A DNA stretch of 64,000 nucleotides from Azophilus sp965247035 (GCA_965247035.1 CBDFGJ010000003.1:1116001-1180000); one strand, 5' to 3'. Counted from the first letter of the stretch, positions 33,720-43,155 are shown. Numbers and translations: made by a program. The notes: generated by a model from the letters alone, not told the origin.

Positions 33720-35907
33720 CCCGCACCATTGTTTTTACGCTGGGGATGGATTGCAGCCGCCGCATCAGTCGATTCAGGTGTTCCTTGTTGTTGACGCCCA
33801 CCACTACGGAGACTGAACTGGTCTTGGTGTCCCGTTCCGTTACGTTGATTTCATCCACCCCAGCGTCGGCGGAGGCGACGGTGGCGGCTAGGTCGGCGAT
33901 GATGCCTTTACGCCGATCAACGTTGAGGCGCAGCGGCGTTAGAAACTCGCCGGTGGTGGTTTGGGTCCAGCGCGCTGGGATGATCTGCTCCGGGCTGCGC
34001 TGGCGCATACGGGCTAGATTCCGGCAGGTTTCCGTATGCACCACAAATCCTTTGCCGGGCGTCATGTGGCCGACAATGGGGTCACCCGGTACCGGACCGC
34101 AGCAGCGGCTGCAAGTGATGACCAGCCCTTCGCCGCCACGGATGGCCACCGGACCATCGTGTTCGATGGGGATGGACTCGAAATCCGGGTTGTCCACCGC
34201 GAGCAAGCGTTGCGCCAAGGCGTAGGACATGATTTCGCCGATGCCGATGCGCTCAAGGGCATCATCAAGCTTGCGCACGCCGAACTCCTTGAACACCCGC
34301 CGCAGCCTACGGAAGTCCAGGTCGTTGATGCTGGTGCCGACGTTGGCGAGGGAGCGGGATAGGAGCTTGCGCCCCAAGGTGATGGACTCCGAGCGCTGCC
34401 GCCGCTTCAGGGATTGGCGGATGTGTAGCCGCGCCTTGCTGGAGACGGTGAAAGTCAGCCATTCCGGGCTGGGCCCTTCCGCCTTGCCAGTGATGATCTC
34501 CACGCTCTGCCCGCTCTGCAATTGCTGTGACAGCGGCGCCAATATCCGATCAATGCGGCAGGCCACGCAGTGGTCGCCGATGTCAGTATGCACTGCGTAG
34601 GCGAAATCAACCGGGCAGGAGCCTTTGGGCAATTCCACGATGTCCCCTTGGGGCGTGAACACATAAACGACGTCCGGGAACAGATCGCTTTTGAAGTTCT
34701 CGATAAACTCCATCGGGTTGCCGGAGTGTTTTTGCAGCTCCACCACATCCTTCACCCAGCGACGGGTGCGCTGGCTGCCACGGGTCTTCTCCTGCGGGTC
34801 CTTGTACAGCCAATGCCCGGCAATGCCGTGGTCCGCCACCTCGGCCATGTGCTTGGTGCGAATTTGCACTTCGATAGGCACGCCGTGCATGCCGAACAGG
34901 GTAGTGTGCAAGGATTGATAGCCATTGACCTTCGGGACCGCGATGTAGTCCTTGAATCGCTGCGACACCGGCTTGTAGAGGTTGTGTACCACGCCCAAGG
35001 CTCGATAGCAGGCGTCTTCGTCGTTGACCACCACACGGAAACCGAACACGTCCATGATGTCTTTGAACGGCTTTTGCCGGGTCTTCATCTTTTGGTAGAT
35101 GGAATACAGGTGCTTCTCCCGGCTCTTCACCGCAGCGGTGATGCCTTCGCCATCAAGGGCTTCCTGCACCAACTCCTGAATCTCCTCCATCAATCTTTGA
35201 TGGGTTCCTCGGGCGGTATTGACGGCTCGGCGAATGCTCTCCGCCCGCAGCGGATACAGGGCGTTGAAGCCTAGATCCTCGAGTTCAACGTTGATGTTGT
35301 GCATGCCCAAGCGGTAGGCGATGGGTGCGTAGTAATCCAGCGTTTCCCTAGCGATGCGTTTGCGCTGCTCTGAGGTCAGCACGCCGATGGTGCGCATGTT
35401 GTGCAGGCGGTCCGCGATCTTGACCATGATGACGCGGATGTCCTTCGCCATGGCCAAGATCATTTTCTGCAAGTTGACCGCCTGCGCCTCGGCATGGTTG
35501 TTGAAGATGGTCGCCAACTTGGAGACACCGTCCACCAAGTCCGCCACCGCCTGCCCAAAGCGAGTGCCGAGTACGGCCTTGGCGATGGCGGCGTCTTCGA
35601 TCACATCGTGCAGCATGGCCGCCATAAGCGTTTGGTGGTCCATGTGCATTTCCGAAAGAATGCCGGTGACCGCCAAGGGGTGGGAAATGTAGGGATGTCC
35701 GGTCTTGCGCCATTGGCCGGCGTGGGCTTTATCGGCGTATTCGAACGCGCACTCTATCTGGCGGATTTGTTCCAGCGACTGATAGCGCCGCAATTGCACG
35801 CGGAGGGATTCAAAGGTCCAAGGTGCAGCGATTTCATCACACCGGGCTTGTTCAGCCAAGCGCGAAATCAAGAAGGGTTCAGTCGCCGACTTCGGTCCTT
35901 TCGTCAT
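33709..35907 (-). CDS. spoT: Bifunctional (p)ppGpp synthetase/hydrolase SpoT
   Basis: About 732 aa. Makes and degrades the stringent-response alarmone. N-terminal HD hydrolase domain with HPLAVTGILSEM and the HDVIED metal motif (intact, so hydrolysis is expected), synthetase domain with FGFRVVV and YQSLHTTLFG, TGS domain (VYVFTPQGDIVELPKGSCPVDFAYAVHT), conserved-Cys region (CSRCCGPVPGDPIVG) and ACT domain at the C-terminus. ATG 35907 lies inside the end of rpoZ (29-base overlap); an upstream ATG at 35967 is less likely. Part of the gmk-rpoZ-spoT-recG operon. Confidence 0.96.
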   Translation of the reverse strand: MTKGPKSATEPFLISRLAEQARCDEIAAPWTFESLRVQLRRYQSLEQIRQIECAFEYADKAHAGQWRKTGHPYISHPLAVTGILSEMHMDHQTLMAAMLHDVIEDAAIAKAVLGTRFGQAVADLVDGVSKLATIFNNHAEAQAVNLQKMILAMAKDIRVIMVKIADRLHNMRTIGVLTSEQRKRIARETLDYYAPIAYRLGMHNINVELEDLGFNALYPLRAESIRRAVNTARGTHQRLMEEIQELVQEALDGEGITAAVKSREKHLYSIYQKMKTRQKPFKDIMDVFGFRVVVNDEDACYRALGVVHNLYKPVSQRFKDYIAVPKVNGYQSLHTTLFGMHGVPIEVQIRTKHMAEVADHGIAGHWLYKDPQEKTRGSQRTRRWVKDVVELQKHSGNPMEFIENFKSDLFPDVVYVFTPQGDIVELPKGSCPVDFAYAVHTDIGDHCVACRIDRILAPLSQQLQSGQSVEIITGKAEGPSPEWLTFTVSSKARLHIRQSLKRRQRSESITLGRKLLSRSLANVGTSINDLDFRRLRRVFKEFGVRKLDDALERIGIGEIMSYALAQRLLAVDNPDFESIPIEHDGPVAIRGGEGLVITCSRCCGPVPGDPIVGHMTPGKGFVVHTETCRNLARMRQRSPEQIIPARWTQTTTGEFLTPLRLNVDRRKGIIADLAATVASADAGVDEINVTERDTKTSSVSVVVGVNNKEHLNRLMRRLQSIPSVKTMVRGGA

Positions 35908-36160
35908 TTGCGCGCAGATATTCGATCGCTTCCAATTCGACGCTTTCCCTAGCCGCGAGCTGTGCATCGATCTTTTCGTGGCTTACGAGTCCTTCGGCGA
36001 TTTCGCGCAGAGCCAGCACCGTTGGCTTGTCGTTTTCCGGCGGCACTAAGGGGTCGGCCCCAAACATGCGCATCTGTTGTGCGCGGCGGGCGGCGAGCAT
36101 GACCAGTTCAAAGCGGTTTTCCACATTTTCCAAGCAATCTTCAACGGTAACACGGGCCAT
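35879..36160 (-). CDS. rpoZ: RNA polymerase omega subunit
   Basis: 93 aa. Small subunit that helps assemble beta-prime. Typical sequence MARVTVEDCLENVENRFELV, followed by LAARRAQQM and DKPTVLALREIAEGLV. ATG 36160 gives the standard N-terminus; an ATG at 36187 would add nine non-family residues. Lies between gmk and spoT as in most gammaproteobacteria. Confidence 0.96.
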   Translation of the reverse strand: MARVTVEDCLENVENRFELVMLAARRAQQMRMFGADPLVPPENDKPTVLALREIAEGLVSHEKIDAQLAARESVELEAIEYLRANDERTEVGD

Positions 36161-36216
36161 GGGGTGGGGCATCCAAAAGTTAGGCAAGGTTACGGCAGTT
36201 TAGCCATAGCGGCCCT

Positions 36217-36852
36217 TCATGACAAGAGGTCTTGAATGAGATGCCGTTCCCGTGGTGCCCGGAAGGAGGTTTTGCGGCGTTCCGCCCGAGTGATGGCTTG
36301 CAGATCCGAGAGAGCCGCAGCAAAGTTTTCATTGACTACCAGATAGTCGAAGTCCTTAAAGTGCGACATCTCAAGCCGGGCCTCATCAAGACGTTTGGCG
36401 ATAGATTCAGGGCTGTTTTCGCCCCGATTGGTGAGCCTGGTCTTCAGCGCCTGCTTGGAGGGCGGCAGCACGAAAATGCGGATGGCGTCCCGGGCCTTGC
36501 GCTGCACTTGGTCAGCGCCCTGCCAGTCGATCTCCAGAATGATGTCGCGCCCGGCCGCCCGCTTGTCCGCCACCGCTTTTGCGCTGGTGCCGTAGTGGTG
36601 CCCAAACACCAGCGCATGTTCTAGGAAATCGCCCTGGGCTTCCATCTGGGCAAAGCGGTCGGGGGGAACAAAGTGGTAGTTGACGCCATCTCTTTCCGTG
36701 GACCGACGCGGGCGCGTGGTGTGGGAAACGGAAACGGCGATATTGGCGTCCGCGCTAACCAATGCCTTCACCAAGCTGGTCTTGCCGGCACCTGAAGGGG
36801 CGGTGATGATCAGCAGCAGACCTTTCGCTGCCCTTGTTGTTGCTTCTTTCAT
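36217..36852 (-). CDS. gmk: Guanylate kinase
   Basis: 211 aa. Phosphorylates GMP to GDP with ATP. P-loop APSGAGKTSLVKAL near residue 17, GMP-binding SVSHTTRPRR and the YHFVPPDRF segment, LEIDWQGADQV, and lid region LTNRGENSPESIAKRL. ATG 36852 is the natural start; a TTG at 36891 would overlap the yicC stop. First gene of the gmk-rpoZ-spoT-recG run, 31 bases after yicC. Confidence 0.96.
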   Translation of the reverse strand: MKEATTRAAKGLLLIITAPSGAGKTSLVKALVSADANIAVSVSHTTRPRRSTERDGVNYHFVPPDRFAQMEAQGDFLEHALVFGHHYGTSAKAVADKRAAGRDIILEIDWQGADQVQRKARDAIRIFVLPPSKQALKTRLTNRGENSPESIAKRLDEARLEMSHFKDFDYLVVNENFAAALSDLQAITRAERRKTSFRAPRERHLIQDLLS

Positions 36853-36883
36853 AACGTTTGCCGCCGGGCTTTGACACCGCGGC

Positions 36884-37741
36884 TTATTCAATGTTTTGCG
36901 CTTGCTCCCTGATTTGCTCTATGGCGACCTTTAGATCCACCGTGACCTGTGACGCGCTTGGCAGCACGGCTTTTGCGCCCAAGGTGTTGGCTTCCCGAAT
37001 CAGTTCCTGGGCGAGAAAATCAAGCCTGCGCCCATGCGGACCGGCGCTGCTAAGGTGCGAACGGGCATCTTCAATGTGGATGTTCAATCGGTCAATCTCC
37101 TCGGCTGTGTCAGCCTTTTGTGCGAGCAGCGCCACCTCTTGCTGGAGGCGGTCGTTAGCGACGTTGGCCTCAAGCTCCGCCAAGCGCTTTTTCAACCGGC
37201 TGCTCAATTTGTTCGGTAGGTCGGCGGTCAAGCGCCCGAATTCATCAACCAAGCGTTCAATCTCGTCAAGCCGCGCGATGATGCCTGCATGAAGCTTCGC
37301 GCCCTCGGCCACTCTGGACTGAAGCAGTCGCTCGATAGCCGTTTCAAGCGTTGCAACCACCACGTCCTTCGGCGGTGCGCCGGTTGCGCCCTGCAACATG
37401 CCCGGCCATTGCAGCAACTCCATGGGGTTGGCCAGATTCGCCTCAGGCACATCCCGCCGCACCTGCTCCAGGATGGCCAGCAATTGCAGCAGCAGCGGTC
37501 GATTCAACTCCAAGGCAAGGTTTTTGCCTTTGGCCTTGGCGGTTAGCACGCAAATCAGGCTGCCACGTTTGAGTTGGCGGGAAACCGCATCGCGTAACCG
37601 AGGCTCCAAGGCGCGCAGTTGGTCGGGCAGGCGGAACTGCAAATCAAGGAAACGATGGTTCGCTGACCGCAATTCCCATATTATCTCAAACTCAACCGTC
37701 GATTCTTGGCAGCGCGCAAAGGCCATCATGCCGTGCAACAT
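36884..37741 (-). CDS. yicC: YicC/YloC-family endoribonuclease
   Basis: 285 aa. Relatives cleave RNA and affect small-RNA turnover. Family signatures: MMAFAR near the start, ELRSANHRFLDLQFRLP, the SRQLKRGSLICVL region, and the C-terminal DUF1732 segment with SHLSSAGPHGRRLDFLAQELIREANTLGAKA. ATG 37741 follows TAGGTGG with proper spacing; ATG 37750 falls within that site. Divergent from rph, the conserved arrangement. Confidence 0.93.
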   Translation of the reverse strand: MLHGMMAFARCQESTVEFEIIWELRSANHRFLDLQFRLPDQLRALEPRLRDAVSRQLKRGSLICVLTAKAKGKNLALELNRPLLLQLLAILEQVRRDVPEANLANPMELLQWPGMLQGATGAPPKDVVVATLETAIERLLQSRVAEGAKLHAGIIARLDEIERLVDEFGRLTADLPNKLSSRLKKRLAELEANVANDRLQQEVALLAQKADTAEEIDRLNIHIEDARSHLSSAGPHGRRLDFLAQELIREANTLGAKAVLPSASQVTVDLKVAIEQIREQAQNIE

Positions 37742-37829
37742 TGCATCCACCTACCAACCGAGTAGGTGATTCTAACGCAATTGCCCGTAGCGCTCAGTCG
37801 AACCAAAATTTGCAAAATAGAGAAGCGAA

Positions 37830-38531
37830 GTGAACATCAATCGACCAAGCGGTCGCGCCTTTGACGAAATGCGCCAAGTGGACATGACCCGTGGCTACAT
37901 ACGCCATGCTGACGGATCTGTTTTGGTGGAGTTCGGAGACACCAAGGTGATCTGCACGGCCAACGTTGAGGATCAGGTACCGCGTTTTCTACGTGGCCGC
38001 GGCCGGGGCTGGGTCACCGCCGAGTACGGCATGCTGCCGGGTGCCACCCATAGCCGTGGGGACAGGGAGGCAGTGCGTGGTGGCCAAGGCGGGCGCACCG
38101 TGGAAATTCAGCGCTTGGTCGGCCGTTCGCTGCGGGCGTCCGTGGACATGAAGCGCTTGGGCGAGCGCACCGTGCGGTTGGATTGCGATGTCATTCAGGC
38201 CGATGGCGGCACTCGGACAGCGTCCATCACGGGCGCCGCCTTGGCGTTGCGGGATGCGCTGGTGCGCATTGGCGCCGAACCGGCTTTCAAGGAGCTGGTG
38301 GCGTCGGTGTCCGTGGGCATCTGGAAAGGCCATCCAGTGCTGGATCTGGACTACCTTGAAGACTCAGCGGCGGATACGGACATGAATGTCGTCATGCTGG
38401 CATCGGGTGGATTTGTGGAGGTTCAGGGCTCGGCCGAAGGAGCGCCGTTCACTGAGGATCAATTCAACTGCATGATCGCCTTGGCCCGGCAGGGTGTGAC
38501 CGATCTGCTGGCCTTGCAAAGCCTAGCCTAA
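37830..38531 (+). CDS. rph: Ribonuclease PH
   Basis: 233 aa phosphorolytic 3'-5' exoribonuclease that trims tRNA precursors. Conserved phrases: RPSGRAFDEMRQVDMTRGY, GSVLVEFGDTKVICTANVE, GRGRGWVTAEYGMLPGATHSR, and LDCDVIQADGGTRTASITGA. GTG start 37830. The C-terminus is intact, unlike the truncated rph of E. coli K-12. Its last 11 bases are included in a 140 bp tandem duplication reaching into pyrE. Confidence 0.96.
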   Translation: MNINRPSGRAFDEMRQVDMTRGYIRHADGSVLVEFGDTKVICTANVEDQVPRFLRGRGRGWVTAEYGMLPGATHSRGDREAVRGGQGGRTVEIQRLVGRSLRASVDMKRLGERTVRLDCDVIQADGGTRTASITGAALALRDALVRIGAEPAFKELVASVSVGIWKGHPVLDLDYLEDSAADTDMNVVMLASGGFVEVQGSAEGAPFTEDQFNCMIALARQGVTDLLALQSLA

Positions 38532-38800
38532 CGATGGCTCGCACCAATCCGCCGCGGGCGGCTCAGACTGTCTGGCTGAAGGAAGCCGGCTATGAACCAG
38601 AGCAGACATCAGTTCATTGACTCCATGATTCGCCAAGGTATGCTTCGTTTTGGCGACTTCGCCTAGCCTAACGATGGCTCGCACCAATCCGTTGCGGGCG
38701 GTTCAGATTGTCAGACTGAAGGAAGCCGGCTATGAACCAGAGCAGACGTCAGTTCATTGACTCCATGATTCGCCAGGGCGTGCTTCGCTTTGGCGACTTC
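38521..38800. repeat. 140 bp tandem duplication covering the rph end and pyrE start
   Basis: Bases 38521-38660 and 38661-38800 are about 93 percent identical by eye, with period exactly 140. Each contains the last bases of rph, the intergenic spacer and the first 23 codons of pyrE. Only the second copy continues into full pyrE. Confidence 0.93.
38592..38666 (+). pseudogene. Truncated pyrE start (first duplicate)
   Basis: 24 codons from MNQSRHQFIDSMIRQG to a TAG formed where the duplicated rph tail begins. It keeps the pyrE ribosome-site region, so it may be translated as a short leader ahead of the real pyrE 65 bases downstream. Confidence 0.8.
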
Positions 38801-39490
38801 AAATTGAAGTGCGGCCGGCGCAGTCCCTACTTCTTCAACCTAGGTCATGTGAGCCAAGGGCCGGCGCTAGCAGAGCTTGGCGGGTTCTATGCAGACGCTA
38901 TCGAATCCGCTGGCGTTCAATTTGATGTGTTGTTCGGCCCTGCTTACAAAGGCATCCCCATCGCCGTGGCCACCGCCATCGCCTTGGCCGGACGAGGCCG
39001 TACGGTGGGCGTTGCGTTCAATCGCAAAGAGGCCAAAACCCATGGGGAGGGCGGCCTTTTGGTGGGTGCGCCGCTTTCCGGCCGAGTGCTGATGGTTGAC
39101 GACGTGGTTTCCGCCGGCACGGCCAAGCGCGAAGCCGCCGCCATCATCAAGGACGCCGGCGCGGCCTTGGCGGGCATCGTCATCGCCCTTGACCGCCAAG
39201 AGATCATTGCCGATGGCGAAACCGCCGTCGATCAACTGAGCCGCAGCTTGAACGCTCCGGTAATCAGCATTGTAACGCTGAAGGACGTCATCGAATTCCT
39301 GCGCCATGACGACAGCGCCGAAAGGAAGAAGCAGCTCGCTGCCTTAGAGGCGCATCATGAGGATCAGGGTGGTGCGGATTTCCCACGGCAAAACCGCCAT
39401 CGATCACGTCGATCAACTGCGCAGCAGCTTGAACGCTCCGGTAATCAGCACTGTAACGCTGAAGGACGCCATCGAATTCCTGCGCCATGA
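38732..39490 (+). CDS. pyrE: Orotate phosphoribosyltransferase with altered C-terminus
   Basis: Pyrimidine synthesis: orotate plus PRPP gives OMP. 252 aa, versus about 213 usual. Type I PRTase fold: SPYFFNLGHV, FGPAYKGIPIAVATA, FNRKEAKTHGEGG, and PRPP motif VLMVDDVVSAGTA near residue 118. The normal protein should end near residue 210 (HDDSAERKKQLAALEAHH). After that the frame enters a shifted second copy of its own 3' end and adds about 40 unrelated residues. Catalytic parts are intact, so activity is likely. Confidence 0.93.
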   Translation: MNQSRRQFIDSMIRQGVLRFGDFKLKCGRRSPYFFNLGHVSQGPALAELGGFYADAIESAGVQFDVLFGPAYKGIPIAVATAIALAGRGRTVGVAFNRKEAKTHGEGGLLVGAPLSGRVLMVDDVVSAGTAKREAAAIIKDAGAALAGIVIALDRQEIIADGETAVDQLSRSLNAPVISIVTLKDVIEFLRHDDSAERKKQLAALEAHHEDQGGADFPRQNRHRSRRSTAQQLERSGNQHCNAEGRHRIPAP

Positions 39491-39563
39491 CGACAGCGCC
39501 GCCGGGAAGGAGAAGCTCGCTGCCTTAGTGGCGCATCAAAGGGCTCAGGGTGCGGTGAGCTAA
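39219..39563. repeat. Tandem duplication of the pyrE 3' end
   Basis: Bases from about 39219 recur 181 bases later (for example AACGCTCCGGTAATCAGCA at 39251 and 39432). Since 181 is not a multiple of 3, the second copy is out of frame with pyrE. The second copy, in its own frame, ends at the TAA at 39561-39563 and probably represents the original gene end. Confidence 0.9.
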
Positions 39564-39575
39564 TCTTCGGCGGTG

Positions 39576-40547
39576 TCACTTCCTTCCTACTGGCAAGGGG
39601 GGCGCAGTCAAACGCCCGCCTGAATTTAGCCTGGATTGCCTCTTCTCCTCTGGGCCAGCAGTAATTTGCGTGCCGATGCCGGTACTGGTGAATATCTCCA
39701 GCAACAAGGCGTGGGGCTCGGTGCCGTCTATGATCTGAATGCTGTCGACGCCGCCGGCGGCCGCTTCAAGAGCGTAGCGCACCTTGGGTAACATGCCCTC
39801 GGTAATGGTGCGATCAGCGACCAGCTGCTCGACATCATCGGTGGTGAGCCGGGGTAGGGTTTCACCTTCGGCGTTCAGTATGCCGGGTGTGTTGGTCAGC
39901 AGAATGAGCTTCCCCGCCGGCAGGGCCTGCGCGACCCGCGCCGCCACCAAGTCGGCGTTGATGTTGTAGGACTCCCCCTTCGGGCCGGCACCGATGGGCG
40001 CGATCACCGGGATGAAGCCGGTGTGGATCAGGGTGTGGAGCACATCGGCGTTCACCTCCTCCACCACGCCCACATGGCCGAGGTCGATGATTTCCGGTGC
40101 CTGAAGCTTTGACCCCGGGCGGGACAGCTTGAGCCTTTTGGCCCGGATCAGACCCCCATCCTTGCCAGTGATGCCAACGGCGCGCCCGCCGTGGTGGTTG
40201 AGCAAGGAGACGATCTCCTGGTTGACTTGCCCGCCAAGAACCATCTCCACCACGCTCAAGGTAGTGGCATCGGTCACGCGCATGCCATCGACGAATTTCG
40301 GCGCGATGTTCAGCTTATTCATAAGCGAACCGATCTGCGGCCCGCCGCCATGCACCACCACCGGGTTCATGCCTACCAGCTTCAGCAACACCAAGTCCCT
40401 AGCGAAGGTGTTTTTCAGAGTTTCATCGGCCATAGCGGCGCCGCCGTACTTCACCACCATGGTGCAGCCATGGAACTCGCGGATGTAGGGCAGGGCTTCG
40501 GTCAAGACGCTGGCAATGCAGCCAGCTTGCTCTTCAGGGATTTTCAT
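39576..40547 (-). CDS. argB: Acetylglutamate kinase
   Basis: 323 aa, second step of arginine synthesis. VVKYGGAAM near residue 33, VHGGGPQIGSLMNKLNI, GKDGGLIRAK, and LTNTPGILNAEGETLPRL are family marks. A C-terminal tail after TSTGIGTQI adds about 30 residues beyond the usual end. The start overlaps the algC stop by 4 bases (ATGA type), so it is translated with algC and coaBC. Convergent with pyrE. Confidence 0.96.
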   Translation of the reverse strand: MKIPEEQAGCIASVLTEALPYIREFHGCTMVVKYGGAAMADETLKNTFARDLVLLKLVGMNPVVVHGGGPQIGSLMNKLNIAPKFVDGMRVTDATTLSVVEMVLGGQVNQEIVSLLNHHGGRAVGITGKDGGLIRAKRLKLSRPGSKLQAPEIIDLGHVGVVEEVNADVLHTLIHTGFIPVIAPIGAGPKGESYNINADLVAARVAQALPAGKLILLTNTPGILNAEGETLPRLTTDDVEQLVADRTITEGMLPKVRYALEAAAGGVDSIQIIDGTEPHALLLEIFTSTGIGTQITAGPEEKRQSRLNSGGRLTAPPLPVGRK

Positions 40548-41935
40548 AGCGTGGACTGAAAGCTCAGGTTCGGACTGATTCGGTTGAGTTGAGTCTGGAA
40601 GATCCGCTGGATGCGCTCAAGGGTTGAAGGCTGGTCGGCTTCAAACCGCAAGGTGAGCATGGGGCTTGTGTTTGAAGCGCGGATCAGCCCCCAGCCATCT
40701 GGGTAGTCCACCCGCAAGCCATCGATGTCCGTGCGTTCGCCATCGCCGAAATCGCCTTGGTTGGCCAGTTCTTCGATGATTTGGAATTTTCTGCCTTCGT
40801 CGGCTTCCACTTTTATTTCCGGTGTTGACAAGCCGGTGGGCAGGGCTTGAAAGATCTGTTCGGCGCTGCGTTCGTCGATGCTGAGCAATTCAAGCACTCG
40901 TGCGGCGGCGTAGAGGGCGTCATCGAAACCATACCAGCGGTCAGCGAAGCAAATGTGGCCGCTGAATTCCCCGCCCAGAGGTGCGCCAGTTTCGCGCAGC
41001 TTGGCCTTGATATGGGAGTGGCCGGTTCTCCACATGCAGGGCCGCCCCCCGGCTTGGCGGACCAGTTCGCTTAGAAAACGGCTGCACTTCACGTCAAAAA
41101 CAATCTCGGCACCCGGGCTTTCGCGCAAAATGTGTTCAGCGAAAAGCATCAGCAGCCGGTCCGGGTAGATAATGTCGCCGCTGTTAGTTACGAAGCCGAG
41201 GCGGTCGCCGTCGCCGTCAAAAGCCAACCCGCAGTCAGCGCCAGTGCATTGAACCGCTTGGATCAGGTCTTTAAGATTCTTTGGTTCAGCGGGGTCCGGG
41301 TGATGGTTGGGAAAGGATCCATCCACTTCGCAGAACAGCTCCACCAGCTCACAGCCGAGTTGGCGCAGCAGTGCGGGGACGACGGCGCCAGCGGCCCCGT
41401 TGCCGCAATCGGCCACCACCTTGAGCGGCCTGTTTAAGCCCGCGTCGGCCACAACCTCTTCAATGTAGCGTTCGGTAAAGTCTTGCTGGCTGATCTGCCC
41501 TTGGCCGCTGGTGAAGTCGCTGCGCTCAACACGATGGCGGAGGCCCTGTATGGCCGCCGCCGTTAAGGCCCTGCCGTTGAGGACCATTTTCAGGCCGTTG
41601 TAGTCGGCTGGATTGTGGCTGCCGGTAACCATGATGCCGGCACCCTCGCCGCTGCCCTGGACGGCAAAGTACAGGACCGGCGTTGGCACCAAGCCGATGT
41701 CCACGACATGCACGCCGCCGTCCGTCAACCCTTGATTGAGCGCTTGATGCAGGCTGGGGCCGGACGTGCGCCCGTCCCGCCCGGTCGTCACATGGCGGTG
41801 GCCGAGGGCCAGCGCTTCGGCGGCGAGGGCGCGCCCGAGTTGGCGCACCGTTGCCGCCGACAGGTTTCGATCAACCTGGCCGCGGATGTCGTAGGCGCGG
41901 AATATTTCCGGGTCGAGTTTGGGCTTGCTGTTCAT
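40544..41935 (-). CDS. algC: Phosphomannomutase/phosphoglucomutase (AlgC type)
   Basis: 463 aa. Interconverts hexose 1- and 6-phosphates for LPS, exopolysaccharide and nucleotide-sugar synthesis. EIFRAYDIRGQVD start, phosphoserine loop TGSHNPADYNG near residue 105, metal loop DGDGDRLGF near 240, sugar-binding GGEFSGHICFADRW near 325, and phosphate loop RASNTSPMLTLRFE near the end. Overlaps coaBC and argB by 4 bases each. In Pseudomonas dut lies between coaBC and algC; it is absent here. Confidence 0.95.
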   Translation of the reverse strand: MNSKPKLDPEIFRAYDIRGQVDRNLSAATVRQLGRALAAEALALGHRHVTTGRDGRTSGPSLHQALNQGLTDGGVHVVDIGLVPTPVLYFAVQGSGEGAGIMVTGSHNPADYNGLKMVLNGRALTAAAIQGLRHRVERSDFTSGQGQISQQDFTERYIEEVVADAGLNRPLKVVADCGNGAAGAVVPALLRQLGCELVELFCEVDGSFPNHHPDPAEPKNLKDLIQAVQCTGADCGLAFDGDGDRLGFVTNSGDIIYPDRLLMLFAEHILRESPGAEIVFDVKCSRFLSELVRQAGGRPCMWRTGHSHIKAKLRETGAPLGGEFSGHICFADRWYGFDDALYAAARVLELLSIDERSAEQIFQALPTGLSTPEIKVEADEGRKFQIIEELANQGDFGDGERTDIDGLRVDYPDGWGLIRASNTSPMLTLRFEADQPSTLERIQRIFQTQLNRISPNLSFQSTL

Positions 41936-43155
41936 CTAGCCAATGCCTTAGCGGCCTTGGCAAAAAACAACTCCCCCAATCGCTGCACCAGGCTCATCGC
42001 CAGATCCCGCTTGCCTTGGTAGGCCAAGTCCACTTCGCCTTGCGCCCAGACTAAGGTGGCGGCGTTGTAGTCGCTGTTGAAGCCGATTTTCTGGTTGGAC
42101 ACGTCATTCACGACGATGGCGTCCAAGTGCTTGCGCTGGCGCTTGCTTCTAGCGTGCGCGAGGGCGTTTTCGGTTTCGGCCGCGAAGCCAACCACCACTG
42201 GCCCCTTTGGTAGTTGGGCGACCGCGCCGATGATGTCCGGATTTTTCGTCAAGGTGATTTGCAGCGACTCGCCTAGGCCCTGCTTCTTGATCTTCTGCTT
42301 GGCTTGCTGTTCGGGTCGGTAATCCGCCACCGCAGCCACGCCGATGACGAGATCCTGGTCGGCCGCTCGGGCGAGAACCGCTTCGTACATGTCTTGGGCG
42401 CTCGTTACCGCAATGTGCTCCACGTCCGTTGGCGGTAATAGTCTGCACGGGCCGGAAACCAAGGTGGTTCGGGCACCAGAGATGGCGGCGGCGGCGGCAA
42501 TGGCGTAGCCCTGCTTGCCTGAACTTTGGTTGGAAAGGTAGCGCACCGGATCCCATGCCTCCCGGGTCGGCCCAGCGGTGACCAACACCTTCAGACCCTC
42601 AAGACAGCGTGGGGAGAACAGCTCCTTGACGGCGCGAAGCAGCTCTTCAGGCTCCGCCATGCGCCCAGGACCCATATCGCCGCAAGCCTGCTCACCATCA
42701 TTGGGGCCGATCAGTTTTTTGCCGTCGTCAATCAGGGTTTTGGCGTTGCGCCTTGTGGCTGCATCCCGCCACATGGCTTGGTTCATAGCGGGTGCTAAGA
42801 CGGTCGGCGAATCCGTGGCCAAACAAAGGGTGGTCAGTAAATCTGGTGCCAGCCCGTGCGCCAAGCGGGCCATGAAGTGGGCGGAGGCGGGCGCGATGAG
42901 CACCAGATCCGCCCAGCGGGCCAGTTCAATATGGCCCATGGCGGCTTCGGCCTCAGCGTCCCACAGTTCGCTGCGCACCGGGTGCCGGGAGAGGGCCTGC
43001 AGGGTCACAGGGGTGACGAACTCCTGTGCGCTCCGGGTGAGGACCACCTGCACATCTGCGCCTTCGTTGCGCAAATGTCGCACAAGCGTTGGGGTCTTAT
43101 AGGCCGCAATTCCGCCTGTCACCCCAAGCAGAATGTTCCTCCCTGAAAGCGTCAT
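41932..43155 (-). CDS. coaBC: Bifunctional phosphopantothenoylcysteine decarboxylase/phosphopantothenate-cysteine ligase
   Basis: 407 aa, two steps of coenzyme A synthesis. CoaC domain: GVTGGIAAYKTPTLVRHL at the start, active His in MGHIELARWAD (about residue 75), PAMNQAMW, and catalytic Cys in the EQACGDMGPGRMAEP lid. CoaB domain: VTAGPTREAWDPVRYLSNQSSGKQGYAIA and later VVGFAAETENAL with NDVS. First gene of the coaBC-algC-argB unit. Confidence 0.96.
   Translation of the reverse strand: MTLSGRNILLGVTGGIAAYKTPTLVRHLRNEGADVQVVLTRSAQEFVTPVTLQALSRHPVRSELWDAEAEAAMGHIELARWADLVLIAPASAHFMARLAHGLAPDLLTTLCLATDSPTVLAPAMNQAMWRDAATRRNAKTLIDDGKKLIGPNDGEQACGDMGPGRMAEPEELLRAVKELFSPRCLEGLKVLVTAGPTREAWDPVRYLSNQSSGKQGYAIAAAAAISGARTTLVSGPCRLLPPTDVEHIAVTSAQDMYEAVLARAADQDLVIGVAAVADYRPEQQAKQKIKKQGLGESLQITLTKNPDIIGAVAQLPKGPVVVGFAAETENALAHARSKRQRKHLDAIVVNDVSNQKIGFNSDYNAATLVWAQGEVDLAYQGKRDLAMSLVQRLGELFFAKAAKALAR

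Noticed and set aside
40544..43155. Missing dut between coaBC and algC as a deletion
   Set aside because: The 4-base overlap is clean and dcd is present elsewhere. Absence from this site does not show absence from the genome.
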